This document shows positions 8,011 to 15,536 of a stretch of DNA of 27,532 bases, piece after piece (the first letter of the stretch is position 1; each line of letters begins with the position of its first letter). This DNA is from CCY15215 sp034932145. GTDB taxonomy: Bacteria; Cyanobacteriota; Cyanobacteriia; Cyanobacteriales; Spirulinaceae. The translations under genes were made by a program, and so were the position numbers. The notes under the pieces are model-generated. The model was not told where the DNA came from. It was given only the letters and a program-made list of their open reading frames with translations, and ran no database searches. The stretch covers positions 1 to 27,532 of the forward strand of contig NZ_JAYGHV010000394.1 in the NCBI RefSeq assembly GCF_034932145.1, given 5' to 3'.

Positions 8011-8125
8011 CCAAAAGCGATCGTTCTCTGATAGATTTTTTCAGGGACAAGTTTTAGGCGATCGTGGGGATCGGGACAAATTTCTACCCTGTATCAACTC
8101 GTCAAGATCAATTATCAACTATCTA

Positions 8126-8473
8126 ATGAGTCAACTCTCTCTCAATTTAACTCAAGGTTCTGTTTCCTTTAAATTTACGCTGGATTCTGCCAATGCACTG
8201 AAGGCGGAAATTCAGAAACTCATGCAAACCTTAAAGGAGATTGCCTCTGAGAGGGCTGCGGGCAAAAAAAAACCGTCTCCCAAAGCCAATATGGAATATC
8301 GCTATGCGGGGGACGTTTTTCTGGAAGTGTTTTGCAATCCTAATATTTATGCCACACCCTTTGCGGCCAAGGTTCTGATTACCGTAAGAGACGATCGCCT
8401 TCGCCTCACAACAGAGGCGGAACTCACTCAATTAGTCGAAGATATCAACTCGTATTTAGAACAAGCTGTATGA
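8126..8473 (+). CDS. conserved hypothetical protein, function unknown
   Basis: 115 residues from the ATG at 8126. The frame remains open back to 7958, but that part overlaps the start of the CDF gene and has the composition of non-coding DNA, so the shorter form is chosen. No clear ribosome-binding site is seen. The protein is soluble and has no signal peptide. It has an N-terminal strand-rich part (LSLNLTQGSVSFKFTLD), a long helix (ALKAEIQKLMQTLKEIASER), a Lys-rich turn, then strands (NMEYRYAGDVFLEVFCNP, AAKVLITVRDDRLRLTT) and a final helix. I do not recognise the family or any catalytic motif. It is convergent with the DUF4327 gene. Confidence 0.7.
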   Translation: MSQLSLNLTQGSVSFKFTLDSANALKAEIQKLMQTLKEIASERAAGKKKPSPKANMEYRYAGDVFLEVFCNPNIYATPFAAKVLITVRDDRLRLTTEAELTQLVEDINSYLEQAV

Positions 8474-8511
8474 GCGAGAAAATGAAAGTCAAGGTAAACT
8501 AAAAAACTCAA

Positions 8512-8540
8512 TTAGATAAATTAGATAAATCTAGATAAAT
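8512..8540. repeat. three tandem copies of a 9-10 bp unit between convergent genes
   Basis: TTAGATAAA occurs at 8512-8520 and 8521-8529 and again as CTAGATAAA at 8531-8539, in the 66 bp gap between two convergent genes. It is AT-rich. There is no hairpin with a T-run here. Confidence 0.75.
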
Positions 8541-8806
8541 CAGTCGTTTTCCCAAGTCTCTGAGCCGATTAAATCTCCAATGCGATCGCGAAGTAAGTAT
8601 TCGCATTTCTCTAATTCGCATTCGACAAAGATCCATTCACGGGCGGGAATATGTTGACAAAGCACATAAATGGGTTGTTGGCGGCTCACCACTCCTCTAT
8701 CCACCAATCCTCTTGCTTCATCTTGAAGTAAATCAATGGAATAGCGAAAGGAGGAAGGGGTAGATGGGATAGTGGAAGGGGCAGATGTTAAAGTTGGAAC
8801 AGTCAT
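8540..8806 (-). CDS. DUF4327 family protein
   Basis: 88 residues from the ATG at 8806, chosen because AGGTGA lies 6 bases before it; the frame extends 27 codons further upstream but that part lies in the repeat-rich leader. The first 20 residues are Pro/Ser/Thr-rich. The core, from YSIDLLQDEARGLVDRGVV through SRQQPIYVLCQHIPAREW and ECELEKCEYLLRDRIGDLIG, is the DUF4327 domain as I know it from cyanobacteria. The domain is small, soluble and helical, with a well-conserved Cys (VLCQ). No function is established for the family. The gene appears to be a single-gene transcript with a leader of about 115-125 bases. Confidence 0.85.
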   Translation of the reverse strand: MTVPTLTSAPSTIPSTPSSFRYSIDLLQDEARGLVDRGVVSRQQPIYVLCQHIPAREWIFVECELEKCEYLLRDRIGDLIGSETWEND

Positions 8807-8828
8807 AATTTCACCTACTAGAGCGAGC

Positions 8829-8856
8829 CGTTTTGTCGATGTCGTTTTGTTGATGT
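8829..8856. repeat. 14-bp direct repeat in the leader of the DUF4327 gene
   Basis: Read on the minus strand, ACATCAACAAAACG (8843-8856) is followed directly by ACATCGACAAAACG (8829-8842), differing at one base. A looser repeat of GAGCAAT with GCAATAATG lies just above, at about 8855-8901. The tract sits between the presumed promoter and the ribosome-binding site of the DUF4327 gene. Confidence 0.75.
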
Positions 8857-8928
8857 CGAGCAATTGTCGCGAAATAATGCTGGGCAATAATGCCGAGCAA
8901 TCTTTACTGGGATAACCGCACTTAGTTT

Positions 8929-8934
8929 AGTATA
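8929..8934 (-). promoter_or_regulatory. possible -10 box of the DUF4327 gene
   Basis: TATACT on the minus strand matches five of six bases of the -10 consensus. No good -35 hexamer lies 16-18 bp upstream. Transcription would start about 115-125 bases before the chosen start codon, so the leader would contain the 14-bp repeats. The gap on to the next gene (to 9108) shows nothing else I can name. Confidence 0.3.
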
Positions 8935-9108
8935 AGGAGTTACAGTTCGATCTCCTAGTCAGATAAGAATTCCAAAACTAGATTCTAATCAGCATAAGTT
9001 TAATGTTAGTAGAGAATGACAGAGGGGAAGCAGGCACCAAGCCGCTTTCGAGGTCTTCTTTAGGGAAATAGGGAGGAATAAATTCCCTTGTTCAAAGATT
9101 AATAGAAG

Positions 9109-10707
9109 TTATATAAAAGCATTTTGCCTGACGCTACTCAATGTTTTCTGAGACAACAAAAACTCCCACGCCAACCTTTGCGCGGTGGGCATTTGCCCAT
9201 AAGAAAACACCCAAGGAATATGAGAGTTTAAATTTGGCAATAGCCACTCGACAATATAAGGACTACCGTATAGGACAAGGGCTGTGACTCGATCGCTTCT
9301 TAACAAATTTTCAAGGACGGATTTAGTTTCAGGAGTGAAACTGGCACTACCACGAAAGGGATTTCCTCGTGCGAAAAGTTGTAGTGTCATAGATGAGAAA
9401 CTGAGTAGCTGCTGCAATGATTCTGGTGCTAATAGTTGCAATTCGTAACCTAATTGTTGGGGGATGGCGATCGCGGGGGTGTGGAAACCGAGAAAATCGT
9501 TATTGAGGAGATTACTGGCGACGATCGCATTAATCCCTTGGTGAGGGGTTTGGGGCGGTTGTAAGGGCAGATTTCCCCCTTGCTGCATTGACTCCCGTAA
9601 AATTGTCTCGACAGTTGCGCCATCGCGGATTTGGGCAAATTGAGAGGGATCGAAGGAAAGGGCGATCGCCGCATCTTGTTTTTGTGGCGATCGCGCTAGA
9701 GCATTCGCACTAATTTTTTCTTTCGCTGTGCGAATGCGATGGAGGGAAGCACGAAGGCGATCGCGGGAAATTCGCCCAGTTTTTACGGCATTCTCAATGG
9801 CTGCAATTGCTTTTTCCGGATTCGCGGGCATTAATAAAATATCTGCACCCGCTTCGATCGCCTGCAAGCAAATTTCCTCAGCATCAGCATAATTGGCAAC
9901 TCCAGCCATTACAAGGGCATCGGTAACAATTAAGCCCTCAAAACCCATCTTTTGCCGCAGTTGTTCCGTCAGAATGGGATAGGAGAGGGTTGCGGGAGTC
10001 TCTTTATCCCACGCTAAAACCCGTAAATGAGCCGTCATGACGCTATCAACCCCGGCGGCGATCGCGCCTATAAAAGGGGGTAATTCGACCTCATGGAGAC
10101 GCTTTTCTGAATGGGCGATCGCGGGTAATTCCAAATGAGAATCCGTCGCGGTGTCCCCATGTCCAGGAAAATGTTTAGCTGTCGTTAAAACGGGATAATG
10201 CTGACATCCAGTAATAAAAGCTGTTGCAAGTTCCGTGACGGCTTCCGGAGTATCCCCAAAAGCGCGAACATTAATGACGGGATTATCGGGATTATTATTA
10301 ACATCAACAACTGGAGCAAGAAGCCAATTAATCCCTGCTGCAAGGGCTTCTCGCGCTGTGGTTTTCCCCATTTCTGCCGCACATTGTTGCGCGGTTTTGC
10401 GATCGCCGATCGCGCTTAAGGCCATGGGAGGAGGAAACCAGGTCCCACCCGGAAAACGCTGTCCCACTCCTTCTTCAATATCCGCAGCAATGAGAAGGGG
10501 TGTTTTCGCCCAATTTTGTAATTGACGCGATCGCGCTGCTAATTCGACCACACTTCCCCCCAGCAAAATAACCCCACCAATATTCAGATCGGCGAGCCAA
10601 TATTGTAATTGTTGCTGGGTTGCTTCCCAAACCGGATAGCGAATTTGTTGGTCAAATAAATGACCAGATGCCCGCACCACAAGCATTTGGCCAATTTCGT
10701 TTTTCAT
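9109..10707 (-). CDS. nagZ: glycoside hydrolase family 3, NagZ-like beta-N-acetylhexosaminidase
   Basis: The enzyme probably removes N-acetylglucosamine from muropeptides during cell-wall recycling. The N-terminal TIM barrel (residues 1 to about 335) carries the NagZ signature: K178-H179-F180-P181-G182-H183-G184-D185 and D189-S190-H191, the mobile His/Asp loop that supplies the acid/base, and the nucleophile Asp at about 263 in VTDALVMAGV. Earlier parts are also typical (ADIEEGVGQRFPGGT; VVDVNNNPDNPVINVRAFG). At 532 residues it is much longer than the ~340-residue E. coli NagZ because it has a second C-terminal domain of about 190 residues, as in many Gram-positive and cyanobacterial members. 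No signal peptide is seen, so it is probably cytoplasmic. It starts 5 bp after the rbfA stop and is probably translated from the same mRNA. Confidence 0.88.
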   Translation of the reverse strand: MKNEIGQMLVVRASGHLFDQQIRYPVWEATQQQLQYWLADLNIGGVILLGGSVVELAARSRQLQNWAKTPLLIAADIEEGVGQRFPGGTWFPPPMALSAIGDRKTAQQCAAEMGKTTAREALAAGINWLLAPVVDVNNNPDNPVINVRAFGDTPEAVTELATAFITGCQHYPVLTTAKHFPGHGDTATDSHLELPAIAHSEKRLHEVELPPFIGAIAAGVDSVMTAHLRVLAWDKETPATLSYPILTEQLRQKMGFEGLIVTDALVMAGVANYADAEEICLQAIEAGADILLMPANPEKAIAAIENAVKTGRISRDRLRASLHRIRTAKEKISANALARSPQKQDAAIALSFDPSQFAQIRDGATVETILRESMQQGGNLPLQPPQTPHQGINAIVASNLLNNDFLGFHTPAIAIPQQLGYELQLLAPESLQQLLSFSSMTLQLFARGNPFRGSASFTPETKSVLENLLRSDRVTALVLYGSPYIVEWLLPNLNSHIPWVFSYGQMPTAQRLAWEFLLSQKTLSSVRQNAFI

Positions 10708-10712
10708 TATGT

Positions 10713-11159
10713 TTATGTTTGTGGGGTTATTTCTGTGTCTGTTTCTATTTCTTCTGCAACGAGAGGTTTGCGATCGCCTTCAGTTTCCGGTTCAGTATTG
10801 GATGAGTTAGAATCCCCCACAATCTCTTCTAATAAGTGAATCATGCGATCGCCGCGTTCGAGAGCGCGATCCTCAATAAAAACCACCTCTGGAGTGCGTC
10901 GCAAGCGTACCCGTTGACCTAGTTCGCGGCGCACCCAACCCTTAGAGGCTTTTAACCCTTCCATTGTTTGCATTTTGACCTCTTCAGTTCCGTAAATGCT
11001 GACAAAAATTTTAACGTGTTGCAGGTCTCCGGAAACGTCCACATCGGTAACGCTGACCATTCCCACCACGCGATCGTCCTTGATGCCATTAAATAATAAT
11101 TGACCGACTTCGCGCTTAATTAAAGCAGAAACCCTAGAAACCCGACGACTATTAGCCAT
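10713..11159 (-). CDS. rbfA: ribosome-binding factor A
   Basis: RbfA binds the 30S subunit and helps late 16S rRNA 5'-end maturation, notably in the cold. The protein has 148 residues. The KH-like domain covers residues 1 to about 115: RRVSRVSALIKREVGQLLF, then DDRVVGMVSVTDVDVSGDLQ, VKIFVSIYG and RLRRTPEVVFIEDRALERGDRM. The last 35 residues are an acidic Ser/Thr/Glu tail of low complexity. It follows the DUF751 gene on the same strand, a neighbourhood I recall from other cyanobacteria, and is 5 bp upstream of the NagZ-like gene. Confidence 0.95.
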   Translation of the reverse strand: MANSRRVSRVSALIKREVGQLLFNGIKDDRVVGMVSVTDVDVSGDLQHVKIFVSIYGTEEVKMQTMEGLKASKGWVRRELGQRVRLRRTPEVVFIEDRALERGDRMIHLLEEIVGDSNSSNTEPETEGDRKPLVAEEIETDTEITPQT

Positions 11160-11248
11160 AAATCCCCCTCAGTTCTTAGCAATACTAAATATCCAAACCG
11201 TGACGAATGTTGCGATCGCCCCATTAACAACAAATTCGCTTTATTTTC

Positions 11249-11452
11249 TCAAAGTGTTGATAATCCTAACATTCCTCTGAGGGTTAAAGCCACAAAAATC
11301 AAAATACTAACGAGCATTCCGACTAAAGCAACTGCCGTGACAGGATTTTTGAGTAAAGGTTTCAACCAACCAAACAGTGCAAAGAAAATCCCTAAAGTGA
11401 TGGTAATAAAGTAACGCTGATAGCGCAAAACATTCTCAAAAAACTCTTTCAT
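11249..11452 (-). CDS. ycf33: DUF751 (Ycf33-like) small membrane protein
   Basis: 67 residues with two membrane helices at about 15-33 and 40-60. The N-terminal pattern (MKEFFENVLRYQRYFITITL) and the GWLKPLLKNPVTAVALVG centre match the DUF751/Ycf33 family of cyanobacteria and plastids, whose role is unknown. It is probably the first gene of a DUF751-rbfA-nagZ transcript, with an 89 bp gap to rbfA. It is divergent from the TauE/SafE gene, with 110 bp between the two starts. Confidence 0.85.
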   Translation of the reverse strand: MKEFFENVLRYQRYFITITLGIFFALFGWLKPLLKNPVTAVALVGMLVSILIFVALTLRGMLGLSTL

Positions 11453-11562
11453 CGCGATCGCAAAAATATTTTTCCTTATACTCGTAACATTTTGCCGTCA
11501 ATTCGACAAGGCCGATATCCTGCGGTTAACTATATCTAATATTAACCTTTAACTGAAAAAGC

Positions 11563-12348
11563 GTGGTTGCCACAAACTGGATTCTATTGCCTTTTGCGGG
11601 CTTATTTGCCGGGCTGCTGGCGGGATTATTGGGAATTGGCGGCGGGACGGTGCTAGTGCCGATTTTAGTAGGTTTGGGCTATCCCTACAATCAAGCCGTT
11701 GCTACAAGTAGTTTAGCCATTGTTATCACTGCTATGTCGGGAACCTTGCAAAATTGGCGTATGGGGTTTCTCCAGCCTAAAAATATTATCTTGTTGGGGC
11801 TGCCCGCGATCGCCACAGCACAACTGGGGGTCTATTTAGTCGGTCAACTGCCCACCTACCTTAAAGAAGGCGCATTTGGTGTATTACTAATCGTTACAAT
11901 TTTTTTGGGGATGTTACGAAAACGTCTCAGGGATACATCTGAAACGACATCCCGCGATCGAGAAGGGATTAAACCCTTAATCTTCCGCTTAATTACCGGA
12001 GGGTTAGCCGGACTTTTAGCCGGACTTTTTGGAGTCGGTGGCGGTGTGATTATGGTCCCCCTACAAATGCTCCTGTTAGGTGAAACCATTAAAACAGCAA
12101 TCCAAACCAGCTTGGGCGTTATTGTTATCACCTCCATCGCCGCTTGTATCGGTCATGCCCTGGAAAATAATGTTTTATTACTACCCGGAATCTGTTTGGG
12201 AGTTGGCGGTTTATTGGGCGCGAGAATAAGTACCCGCTATTTACCAAAACTCCCCGATCGCGTTGTGAATTTATGTTTTCGTACTCTCTTAGCTATTCTT
12301 GCCATTTACTTCTTTTGGCGATCGGGAATGTCACTGAACAATGTTTAA
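11563..12348 (+). CDS. TauE/SafE family anion exporter
   Basis: A 261-residue membrane protein with about eight helices arranged as two repeats, each opening with a glycine-rich motif: AGLLGIGGGTVLVP near residue 19 and AGLFGVGGGVIMVP near residue 150. This duplicated pattern defines the TauE/SafE (DUF81) family, which exports sulfite, sulfoacetate or other small organic anions; the substrate cannot be read from the sequence. The start is a GTG at 11563; no nearby ATG would leave the first helix complete. There is no strong ribosome-binding site. It is divergent from the DUF751-rbfA set and is followed by 363 bp of non-coding DNA before amt. Confidence 0.9.
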   Translation: MVATNWILLPFAGLFAGLLAGLLGIGGGTVLVPILVGLGYPYNQAVATSSLAIVITAMSGTLQNWRMGFLQPKNIILLGLPAIATAQLGVYLVGQLPTYLKEGAFGVLLIVTIFLGMLRKRLRDTSETTSRDREGIKPLIFRLITGGLAGLLAGLFGVGGGVIMVPLQMLLLGETIKTAIQTSLGVIVITSIAACIGHALENNVLLLPGICLGVGGLLGARISTRYLPKLPDRVVNLCFRTLLAILAIYFFWRSGMSLNNV

Positions 12349-12711
12349 TGAACAATTTTAACGAAGGATTATTAAGCAATCATTAATCTCGAAGAACTGT
12401 GATTAAAGATACAGAAAGGAAAAAGAAAACATTACAAGATTGGTGGGTTTACCCTCTCATATTTATATTCTTGACTTTGCAACAATCGTAACAATCGTAT
12501 ATTTTAATCTCTAATAAGACTAGACTTTTGAAGTTAAATCGGGTAATTGTATAAGTTCAGAGCAAGTCCCCATTCAGATGATATGCTAACCCCATTCAAG
12601 GGCAAGCAAGAATGGAAACGAACGGAATCTGTTGGGAATTTCAATCTGACAGAACGAGTTCCGGGTTAACGCTTGAACCGTGTTGCTTAAATTCAGGAAA
12701 GTTTTGTAACG
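12349..12711. promoter_or_regulatory. non-coding region upstream of the ammonium transporter, with two direct-repeat elements
   Basis: There is no convincing gene in these 363 bp. It holds a perfect 9-bp tandem repeat AACAATCGT at 12481-12498 and a direct repeat CCCCATTCA at 12568-12576 and 12590-12598, starts 22 bp apart (two helical turns). A TAATAAGAC/TAGACT stretch near 12514-12527 could supply a -10 box. I looked for the NtcA site GTA-N8-TAC, expected for a nitrogen-controlled amt gene, and did not find an exact match; the closest is GTAACAATCGTATA in the 9-mer repeat. Confidence 0.45.
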
Positions 12712-14229
12712 ATGTCCAATTCAACAACAGAGAGTGTGAGGTCGGGGCGGAAACAGCGATCGCGCTTCGCGACAGGAACATCCCCTTATCTCAAATCTTT
12801 CAAAAAAATCTCGCGTTGGTTTTCTCCCACGTGGCTGATCTGCATCCCCTTAGTTGCCATTATTGTCTTGGTTTGGGACGGCGCGGCAGTTGCCCAGCAC
12901 GCCTTCGACCTTGACGAAATGGATATGAGCGATCCAGCCGTCATCAAAGGCATTTTGGATACAGTTTTTGTCTTCTTCTGTGCCGTGCTAGTGATCTTCA
13001 TGAACGCTGGTTTTGCAATGGTAGAAGCAGGATTCTGCCGCCAAAAAAATGCAGTCAATATCCTCGCCAAAAACTTGATTGTTTTTGGGATTGCTGTATT
13101 GGCTTACTGGGCGGTTGGTTTTGCCTTTATGTATGGGGCAACCCCCGGAAGCCCCTTTATTGGCATGAGTGGCTTTTTCCTAGCCAGTAGCGATCCGGCC
13201 ACTTACGGACTCGATCCATTTCCAGGAGGACTGCCGATTTCCGTAGCCTTTTTATTCCAAGTTGCCTTTGCTGCAACGGCTGCCACCATTGTTTCCGGAA
13301 CAGTAGCAGAACGGATTCATTTTACCTCTTTCATTATCTTCGCCTTTTTACTGGTTGCTATTTCCTATCCCATCACCGGTCACTGGGTTTGGGCGGGAGG
13401 CTGGTTAAGCGATCTTCCCTTTGGTGAAGATGTTGGCTTCCATGATTTTGCGGGTTCTACTGTCGTTCACTCCGTTGGCGGTTGGGCGGCATTAATGGGG
13501 GCGGCTTTCCTCGGTCCGAGACTCAACAAATATCCTGCCAGTGGCGGCGTTAACGCCATCCCCGGCCACAATATGAGTATTGCTACTCTAGGATGTTTGA
13601 TTCTGTGGATTGGTTGGTATGGATTCAATCCCGGTTCGGAATTAGCAGCAGACCCAAACATTACCTTCATTGCTCTGACCACCACTCTTGCTGCTTCTGC
13701 GGGGGGGGTTCTTGCCACTATCACCTCATGGGTTAAAGATGGCAAGCCTGACTTATCAATGGTCGTTAACGGTATTTTAGCCGGATTGGTGGGAATTACA
13801 GCCGGTTGCGATTCCATTCCCTATTGGGGCGCAGTTATTGTCGGCGCGATCGCCGGAGTAATCGTGGTCTTTGCTGTTGCTTTCTTTGATGCCATCAGAA
13901 TTGACGATCCTGTAGGAGCGCTTTCGGTTCACCTCGTCAATGGTATCTGGGGAACGATCGCCGTGGCCATTTTTGGTGGCGCGAACTTCTTAGCTCAAAT
14001 TGTGGGTATTCTCTCCATTGGTGGTTTTACTGTTGCCTTTAGCTCCATTGTTTGGTTACTTCTTAAAGCTATCCTGGGCATTCGCGTTGGAGCAGAAGAA
14101 GAAATGCGAGGTTTGGATATCAGCGAACACGGTATGGAGGCCTATAGCGGCTTCGTTACCGAAACCGATACCTTTTCTGGAGGAACAGTTTCTCCGGTTA
14201 GCGGTAGCGACGTAGCTGGAGAAGTTTAA
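12712..14229 (+). CDS. amt: ammonium transporter, Amt family
   Basis: An ammonium channel/transporter of 505 residues in the cytoplasmic membrane. A long basic N-terminus is followed by a hydrophobic segment at about 41-58 and a likely signal-peptide cleavage near AVAQ (residue 61). Eleven membrane helices follow. Family signatures are visible: FMNAGFAMVEAGFCR, the DFAGSTVVHSVGG motif with the first pore histidine, WIGWYGFNPGSE, LAGLVGITAGCD, and VHLVNGIWG with the second pore histidine. The C-terminal tail ends with GLDISEHGMEAY, the conserved element that GlnK/PII proteins regulate. The N-terminal 30 residues before the signal region are longer than usual; no internal ATG offers an alternative. 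AGGAAAG about 11 bases upstream is a distant ribosome-binding site. Confidence 0.95.
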   Translation: MSNSTTESVRSGRKQRSRFATGTSPYLKSFKKISRWFSPTWLICIPLVAIIVLVWDGAAVAQHAFDLDEMDMSDPAVIKGILDTVFVFFCAVLVIFMNAGFAMVEAGFCRQKNAVNILAKNLIVFGIAVLAYWAVGFAFMYGATPGSPFIGMSGFFLASSDPATYGLDPFPGGLPISVAFLFQVAFAATAATIVSGTVAERIHFTSFIIFAFLLVAISYPITGHWVWAGGWLSDLPFGEDVGFHDFAGSTVVHSVGGWAALMGAAFLGPRLNKYPASGGVNAIPGHNMSIATLGCLILWIGWYGFNPGSELAADPNITFIALTTTLAASAGGVLATITSWVKDGKPDLSMVVNGILAGLVGITAGCDSIPYWGAVIVGAIAGVIVVFAVAFFDAIRIDDPVGALSVHLVNGIWGTIAVAIFGGANFLAQIVGILSIGGFTVAFSSIVWLLLKAILGIRVGAEEEMRGLDISEHGMEAYSGFVTETDTFSGGTVSPVSGSDVAGEV

Positions 14230-14331
14230 GTTTTGATGCGATCGCGCAGCGTGACTTTATTCATATCTCGTTAACGTTTCAGCAAATTGATATCTAGAAG
14301 GCCTGCCTTTTATCCTAAAATGAGGAATCCT

Positions 14332-14355
14332 AGGGGAACGCGATCGTGTTCCCCT
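14332..14355 (+). terminator. 8-bp stem-loop after the ammonium transporter gene
   Basis: AGGGGAAC at 14332-14339 pairs perfectly with GTTCCCCT at 14348-14355 around an 8-base loop that carries a HIP1 core (GCGATCG). It lies about 100 bp after the amt stop and before the SGNH hydrolase gene. No T-run follows, so it is a candidate transcript end or processing site only. Confidence 0.45.
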
Positions 14356-14449
14356 CCTCTGGGTCAAAGGTAGGTCTTTACTTTTTCGCCTTCCTCGTTA
14401 AACTAGGAAAGTGTTAAATTCACGAGATCATTAAACTAGGAGACAATGC

Positions 14450-15481
14450 GTGTCTGTGCCTTGGAAAAAGCATTCTCGTCGGGTCAAGAGAAGACCCGAT
14501 CGCGATCGAGACAAAACTTTAGGGCAGGGCGATCGTCAAAACGCGATCGCCGATGATTTTTCTCAATTGTCCGTAAATCCAGGCGATCGCGATCGAGGTA
14601 AACTCAAAAATGAACTGCGGAGGCGATCGTCTCGCGGGGGAAGGCCTCACCTACAAACCCAGGATAGAAGTATTACCGCCTACAATTGGTCGGTTTTGTC
14701 CTTAACTGCCAATGGCATTTTATTATTAGCAGTTGTCTATCTTTGGCAGCAACAGCCAATCCCTTCAGAAATTGCTTTAGCGAGTTTATCGGGTGCGTCC
14801 ATGCAGTTACTAGCCAAAACCCCTCTTGCCCAAGAACAGAATAACCCCAGTCAGCGCCTAAATTACCGCCAATGGGTGGAATTATTGGCACGAGAAGCAA
14901 ATAGTATGGCTGAGGTACAACCCAATAATTTATCGGTTCTCCTGGGAGATTCGATTACACTCTGGTTTAATCAGAATTTTCTCCCCACTAATAAAACTTG
15001 GCTCAATCAAGGCATTTCGGGAGAGAAAACCAAAGGATTATTGCGTCGTTTGCATTTACTCGATCGCACCAGTCCAGAAACTTTCTTCGTGATGATCGGG
15101 ATTAATGATATCTTGGCAGGCATTAGCGATGAAACTATTTTGGCTAATTATCGGCTCATTCTCCAAGACTTGAAAAATGCCCATCCTCGCACCCGAATCA
15201 TCGTACAGTCCATTCTGCCCCACAGTGCTGAAAAAGCCACTTGGGAAGGTCGCGATCGCCTCTTGGAAATCCCGAATGAACGAGTACGACACCTCAACGA
15301 TCGACTCCAGGCGATCGCGCTAGAGGAAGATGCTCTTTTTCTCGATCTCTATCCCCTTTTTGCTGACGATCGCGGTAACTTAAGAATGGAACTCAGTACC
15401 GACGGTTTGCACCTTAATTCGGAAGGATATAAAGTGTGGTCAACTGCTTTGAAAATTTTCGATCAAGTTGCTTATCAGTGA
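14450..15481 (+). CDS. membrane-anchored SGNH/GDSL hydrolase
   Basis: 343 residues from a GTG at 14450, supported by AGGAG 7 bases upstream; the ATG at 14446 is in another frame. Residues 1-75 are strongly basic with Arg/Asp runs (RPDRDRDK, GDRDRGK) that come from HIP1 sequences read in frame. One membrane helix is at about 80-98, so the catalytic domain is probably periplasmic. The SGNH blocks are present: GDSIT at 166-170 with nucleophile S168, block II NQGISG, block III GIND at 217-220, and block V DGLH at 318-321 with D318 and H321. Such enzymes are esterases or lipases acting on lipids, acetylated glycans or peptidoglycan; the substrate is unknown. Confidence 0.88.
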   Translation: MSVPWKKHSRRVKRRPDRDRDKTLGQGDRQNAIADDFSQLSVNPGDRDRGKLKNELRRRSSRGGRPHLQTQDRSITAYNWSVLSLTANGILLLAVVYLWQQQPIPSEIALASLSGASMQLLAKTPLAQEQNNPSQRLNYRQWVELLAREANSMAEVQPNNLSVLLGDSITLWFNQNFLPTNKTWLNQGISGEKTKGLLRRLHLLDRTSPETFFVMIGINDILAGISDETILANYRLILQDLKNAHPRTRIIVQSILPHSAEKATWEGRDRLLEIPNERVRHLNDRLQAIALEEDALFLDLYPLFADDRGNLRMELSTDGLHLNSEGYKVWSTALKIFDQVAYQ

Positions 15482-15488
15482 GGGAATA

Positions 15489-15532
15489 GGCAACAGGCAA
15501 CAGACAAACAGGTAAAAGGCAAACAGGTCACA
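15489..15532. repeat. degenerate 7-8 bp tandem repeat just before ispH
   Basis: Units GGCAACA, GGCAACA, GACAAACA, GGTAAAA, GGCAAACA, GGTCACA run head to tail right up to the ispH start codon region. They fill nearly the whole 55 bp gap and replace a normal ribosome-binding site. Confidence 0.75.
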
Positions 15533-15536
15533 AAAA

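Noticed and set aside
7958..8125. N-terminal 56-residue extension of the unknown protein at 8126
   Set aside because: It overlaps the start region of the divergent CDF gene, contains HIP1-derived codons and looks non-coding; the shorter start is preferred.
12349..12711. NtcA site for the amt promoter
   Set aside because: No exact GTA-N8-TAC was found; the nearest, GTAACAATCGTATA, does not end in TAC.
12612..12914. 100-residue plus-strand frame before amt
   Set aside because: It overlaps the amt gene in another frame and has no recognisable domain or ribosome-binding site.
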